Shown here in pieces: positions 59,256 to 64,000 of a DNA stretch of 64,000 nucleotides (position 1 is its first letter; every line of letters starts with the position of its first letter). The DNA comes from Juglans regia (taxonomy: Eukaryota > Streptophyta > Magnoliopsida > Fagales > Juglandaceae), in the NCBI RefSeq assembly GCF_001411555.2, contig NC_049908.1, positions 30,139,817 through 30,203,816 of the forward strand, given 5' to 3'. A program made the position numbers and the translations under genes. Under the pieces are notes generated by a model, which saw only the letters and a list, made by a program, of their open reading frames with translations, was not told the origin of the DNA and ran no database searches.

Positions 59256-62200
59256 CTATGACTGCCCAAATGGGACACGAACAAACAACTGTCCGTGCAG
59301 GGTAACCACAGCTGATGTCTGATGTGGGTCAATTCTTGAAGGTAAGCTGACAACCTGATAAAAGAAGAGCAAATCCCAGTCAGTAGACTAGCTAAAATTA
59401 AAATATGGGAATAAGCAGTCTTAGTAACAAATACACAAGCAAACAACCTGGGGAAAACTGAAGCAGGGCAAAATCCAAACCAACCAGACCATTATTCTCA
59501 GTTCTCAAATAAAGAGGAAAAACATAATGCGCACCTTTTTGAAGGGTGTGACACCCCAAGGGTTGTCGGTATGTTCAGGTTCACCGCTTATAACAAGGCG
59601 TCCTGATGGATCTGATTGAACTCGCACCTAATCTTGCCAGAGAACAAGGTAATAAATACTACTAGTGGAATATAGGCATTGTCATTTAATATATCTTCTC
59701 AATGATACATCTAGAGTTGAAACTGATGCCACTTTTTTTGTATGCTTCAACCTAAAAAATTGACTTTGTTTTTTGACTTAAGCTAGTTGAGAACAACACC
59801 ACAACTAGCTTTTGGGAAAATTTCATGTTTTTTGCTGATCCCGCCAAGGATCCCAAAAAAATAAGATTCTACTCAATGTATTTGTACATAGCTGGTATGG
59901 CAGAACATGTATCCAATAGCGATTTTCAAAAAAGGTGGTACTATGAAACAAGTATCTAATATACAAATTTCTATCCAGTCAAGCCATCGAGGAATGCAAA
60001 AAGGCTTTTGTGGACTCCTCGAGCTAAGCTTTGTGCCTTTGTTAAATTCAAACAAAATATCTCTAATTGAAGTTTGTTTCTGCTTTTTAATTTTTGTGCA
60101 AAGTAATCTGATTATAAGTCTCGTTTTTTTCATTTGTCGCTGATTCTAAATTGTTTCAATTTCTTCCATTTATTTTAAAAAGGCTAAAAAAATGGTACTC
60201 CAATATGTAACTCCGACTCCATTCCAACAGTGTGTGTAGGGTGGAAGTGGAGTTATCTCCGACTCAGAGTTGAGGTCCACTAGTTACAGATTCCAACCCC
60301 ATCAGAGTCGGAGCCTACACCTATCAGGAAACCAAATGGACAATAAAGTAGCAAATGAGAATAATGACAGAATGTATTTACAGGTATGAGTATACTTACC
60401 TCCTCACGAAGAAGGCCCGGAACTAAAGCATAGACCTCAAAACAATCTTTCTATACACACAGAATTCCACACTAATTAGTGTTATAGAATCTAGGAATGC
60501 ATCTTGACCTTGAATAATTATTCGAATCGGTCATATAAAACTTACAGTTTTCTGCACATTGATCTTTACCCAATCAGCTGCGGGCCCAATATCAACGACT
60601 GATGAATCCAATCTAGTCAAATACGCAAAATCCAACCAAAAAACATTAACCGAATGCCGATTGGATAGTTTTAATGATGGCATCACTTGGTCACATCAAT
60701 AAACTGTCCACAGATTAAAAATTTTCCTGCAACAAGAATCTTAACTGTGGTTTAGATGCCCTAGTACGTGCAGCTTTGACCGTATGTTCCATGTAAGATG
60801 GTTTCTTGCGTTTAAGCAAACCTGAAGGTAATAGACAAAAATCAAAACTAAGAAGCTGTCTGCCATCTGTCACACTGTTAAAAATGAGAGAGCACAAGAG
60901 GGCCATACCAATGTTCTTCAGCTGCTTTTCACGCTTTTGCATTGAAATAGAATTCTTATCCTGTCAGATATAATTCTATAATATCACTAAACCAAAATAA
61001 ACTCTATGATCATTAATAAAGTCACGAGAAATTTGAATGCAAAAATTTAATATTCAGCGGACCTTGATAATTGGGTCACTAACTTCACCATTACCAAGAA
61101 GACGTTGTGAGTGCCAACCCTGCATAGCACGTGCTGCAGCATCTCTACGTGCTCTACCCGATCCTGAAGCCTGTTTACCACCATCACATGTGAAAGAATG
61201 TCAAGAATGGTAATAATTGAGAGACCACTGGTAGCATACCAACTGTAAAAGAAAATTTGACTACATTTTTAGTAAGTAAATGATAAAAAAAATAAAAATA
61301 AATAAATAAATAAATCTTTGACAATCGACTTGATCAGAGACTTTGTTTAGCTTTAAAGAAATTCCTAACTTATTTTTAGTAAACAAGTAAAAGAAAGGAC
61401 TGTGGTAATCTTCACATAATATATTATGCTTTCAATTTGAATTATCCAGGACACACCTGAGGCTGATGCAATCTGGACTTCACATAATTAAAACTTTTAG
61501 GAGATGCGCAAGTAAATATTGCTAACATTGGTAAGTAACACATCCACCCAATCAGTTTTGAACCCCCAACTTCATCCTCTAAACCATTCTAATGGGAGGA
61601 GGTGCCATTTAAGCTACATCTCAATAGCAAAACCATGACACAAGATCAAAGAATTTCAAGTAAAATAAACGAAGCCCTCAAACTATCACCAAATTTATAA
61701 TCACCCCACAAACTACAAAAAAACAGCAATGCACCCCCTTGTTCCTATAAAAAGAAAAATTACCCCTAAAAATAACAAAAAAGGCAATATAAAACTATCA
61801 TTAAAAATTTAGTTTTTAAATAAATTTTCTAAAAAAATAAAATAAAATAATTTCCATTTTGCTTTTACTTATAAGAAAATATTTTCCAAGAAAATCATAA
61901 ATTAATTTGGAAATTAAAGTTTTAAAAAATGACTAGTTTTTCATGTTTTTACTTAAAAAATTATTTTTTAATGTTTTATGTTTTTTATAAATATATTATT
62001 TTTACTTTTTTACTTTTTTGTACTTTTTAATTCTTCTTGTCCTTATTTTTTTTTTATCGATTTTAAAATTTTTGGAATTTTTTGGTTTTTTACATTTTTT
62101 TAACTTTTTATCAAGGTTATTTATGTCAAGGGGTACATTGCAATTTCGGCAATGGCAATCGCTGTCTAAACTTTAACTTTTTTTTTTTGAAAGGGTGATA

Positions 62201-63374
62201 ACCAAAATTGATAGTTTGTGAGGGTGATTGTAAACTAGTTGGTAGTTTGAGGGAGGTTTGTATATTGTCCCCAAAATTTATAGCAATTTTTAAAAAATCA
62301 TTTCAATTGCTGACCTGTCAAGTTTAACAATTAGAATTTGACAGGATTTACCAAAGTTGAACCGAAAGTTGTAACATATAAATCCATTACATGTAGGGCT
62401 GTAAATAGACAAACCTCAAGAATGGCTTGGTCAAACTCGTTTTCAGCTCGATTCGTTTATTAAATGAGCTGTTTTTATAAACACAAAATAATAATCGATG
62501 CTTGAATCCTTACAAATATAATCATTGATATATGCATATATAAACTAAACTTGTTTGTTAAAATGTGTATATAAAGGGTATTAGATACAATATAAATAAT
62601 TTATTTTGTTAGAATGAAACAAGTTCGACTGCGCTCGAATAATAAACGAGTTGTATGTGAACAATAAATACACTTTGTGATAAGCAGAAGCCTGACTGGC
62701 GTTCAAATAAAAATTAAATGAACAAGATTTTACCACCCATTACTCACTCAAACTCAACTCGTTTACACCCCTTATTACAATTATTAACATACAAGAAGTT
62801 GTGTAAATGCTGAATAAGCATAATCATTGAAACCCGCTAGGACCACTTTCTTTCTTTAAAAGCTATAACCCTTTAACAACTCTATCACATTTTATTACAG
62901 TTTTTAAGTCTTGTGCACAATAGGTGGCAATCATTGGGTAAACAAAATTTCATGAGACAAGATGCATGATCTTTCTTTCCTAAAATTATAACCAGTTCAA
63001 TTTTGAAAGTGGCAAAAATAAGACCTATCTGAAAAAGAGTTATTATATTTGCAAGCAGGTGTGCAGAACACACCATCCCATCACTTACATAGCAAGATTT
63101 GTTTGTAAGATTAAAATTTTAAAATTTCTCTTCCAAATCAAATCATGCCATGTAAGCACTTTGCAAGGTGTATTATCCACACCGGCTTGTAAATAGAATT
63201 TACCTTTGGAAAAAAAGACTATCACTAAGTTTTAATTGCACAACATCTACCACAAGTCCAAAATTAAAGTTTTTTACCTACCTGATTTTCGATATTCATA
63301 GGCTCTGAGTGGGAAGCAATAGGTACATTAAGCTCACCACCATGTGCTTTATGCCTTTCGTAACTAAGGAGGGC
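59256..63374 (-). CDS. ARID-domain protein with HSP20-like C-terminus (ARID3/5/6 type), 3' part
   Basis: Eight minus-strand exons join in frame: 63374-63282, 61170-61063, 60960-60909, 60821-60746, 60612-60546, 60450-60400, 59627-59535 and 59354-59256 (stop). Upstream exons, including the ARID DNA-binding domain, lie beyond the right edge or within 63375-64000 where I cannot place them. The visible part reads ALLSYERHKAHGGELNVPI, GSGRARRDAAARAMQGWHS, a basic linker (LLKRKKPSYMEHTVKAARTR), then the alpha-crystallin/HSP20-like fold: VVDIGPAADWVKINVQKT, DCFEVYALVPGLLREEVRVQ, GRLVISGEPEH, ending LFVRVPFGQS. This arrangement is that of plant ARID3/5/6 nuclear proteins, implicated in chromatin or transcription. 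One splice site uses CCACA|GTTAAG. Intron 1 as seen (2.1 kb) contains two repeat elements. Confidence 0.88.
61672..62253. mobile_element. MITE with about 40-bp inverted ends in an ARID intron
   Basis: The left end CCTCAAACTATCACCAAATT, then ATAATCACCCCACAAAC, is matched in inverted order at the right end by GATAGTTTGTGAGGGTGATT, then GGTAGTTTGAGG. The interior is very AT-rich with T and A runs and non-coding. It resembles the pair of repeats at 2560-3100. Confidence 0.75.
62394..62773. mobile_element. hAT-like element, 380 bp, in an ARID intron
   Basis: It begins TAGGGCTGTAAATAG and ends CGTTTACACCCCTT (last base changed from A). The flanks ATTACATG (62386-62393) and ATTACAAT (62774-62781) match at 6 of 8. 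Motifs of the AAACTCG/GCTCGA type occur near both ends (AAACTCGTTTTCAGCTCGAT on the left; ACTCAACTCGTTT on the right). It has no reading frame. Confidence 0.8.
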
Positions 63375-64000
63375 CTGGAGTAACACGAATTACTAAAAAT
63401 AAGTATTTAATGATTCTATAAACAAAGCACGAGAGATTATGAGGTATTCAAAAAGTATATGAATCAAACAAACTGACATAAACATACACAGGTGCACTTG
63501 AAAGAGGAGGGCCTATCAAATCAACTCATGGTAGACAGAGCAACGGAAAATAAAAACAGAAAACAGACAAAGCTCCAGTAGAAACTATTTTTCCACACAG
63601 ACAAGTAAATTCTTATTAGCCATGACTTTTGAGAAAAACGGCAAGATTCAAAGGCATATCATATTTTTTTTTTTATCGGTAAAAAGTAACATTACCAAAC
63701 AAGAGTAATGAAAAGAGAACAAACAAGAGTAACAGATAAATCCATGCCTAACAATAATAACGATCTACAAAAATCACATCAAGGGCTGGTATGATAAAAG
63801 CAATCAATTCGTAGCAACATCTGAGTGAGGTACAATAAACCTACTCAGAAATTAACACAAGGCCCGGTACCTAATTCGAATGTTTGTGTCCCTATGATAA
63901 AAAATAGATGATGACTTCATATACAAAGTACGTAATTTAAGTCGAAGAATTAAAACAGCACGATTTCCATGTTTCTTAAGCCCAGTGAGCAATCCACCTG
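63375..64000. other. upstream intron or edge of the ARID gene
   Basis: Most likely intron. TTTTTTTTTTATCGG followed by TAAAAAGTAACATTACC near 63665 looks repeat-derived. At the very edge the minus strand starts CAG|GTGGATTG, which could be an exon end with its donor, but too little is visible to assign. Confidence 0.4.

Noticed and set aside
60180..60330. Small element like 9201-9955 (CTCCGACTC, GAGTCGGAG motifs; TAGGGTGG and CACCTA edges)
   Set aside because: Motifs agree with that family, but the ends do not pair well and no target duplication is visible, so boundaries cannot be supported.
1..64000. CRISPR arrays, bacterial operons, rRNA genes, tRNA genes
   Set aside because: No spaced direct-repeat array, rRNA core or cloverleaf-like sequence was recognised; gene structure is clearly that of a plant nucleus.

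Overview
This is nuclear DNA from a flowering plant. The genes have GT-AG introns, there is a chloroplast-targeted protein and an MLO gene, and the intergenic DNA is AT-rich and crowded with plant transposons. One short repeat (TTTGGAT-type ends around GATGAGATGAG, with an AT-rich middle) occurs at least seven times. I associate it with Fagales trees such as walnut or hickory, but I could not check this and hold it loosely.

Five genes look intact or nearly so and were assembled exon by exon: (1) an At1g42960-like chloroplast envelope protein, minus strand, 5150-1727, five exons, 171 aa; (2) an MLO gene with a clade V tail, plus strand, 11275-16224, fourteen exons, 561 aa; (3) a single-exon RING-H2 ATL8/ATL80-type gene, plus strand, 26785-27372; (4) a PIRL4/5-type leucine-rich repeat gene, minus strand, 35728-33763, three exons, 547 aa; (5) an NTRA/NTRB thioredoxin reductase, minus strand, 53835-47751, whose two exons are split by a 4.9 kb intron full of transposon debris. 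A sixth gene, an ARID protein with an HSP20-like C-terminus, runs off the right edge; its last eight exons lie at 63374-59256.

Broken genes include the C-terminal end of a second MLO gene (20983-21295), an organellar aspartyl-tRNA synthetase fragment (about 30400-29845), and a BED-finger hAT transposase with stop codons (42268-43045).

The rest is mostly mobile DNA: a complete TRIM element in an intron of gene 1 (2082-2487), a decayed Ty3/gypsy element (7130-10316) split by a hAT-like insertion, a copia remnant in the NTR intron, two L1 fragments, and a set of hAT-like elements with TAGGG(G/C)TG ends. Several of these have 8-bp target duplications and family-specific short motifs clustered near their ends. 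The genes show no operon-like relation to each other, and I found no clearly new biochemical system. The least ordinary signals are the hAT-like set with a related transposase relic, the TRIM, the MLO gene plus second MLO tail, and two long inverted repeats (31486-32024 and 54735-54895).
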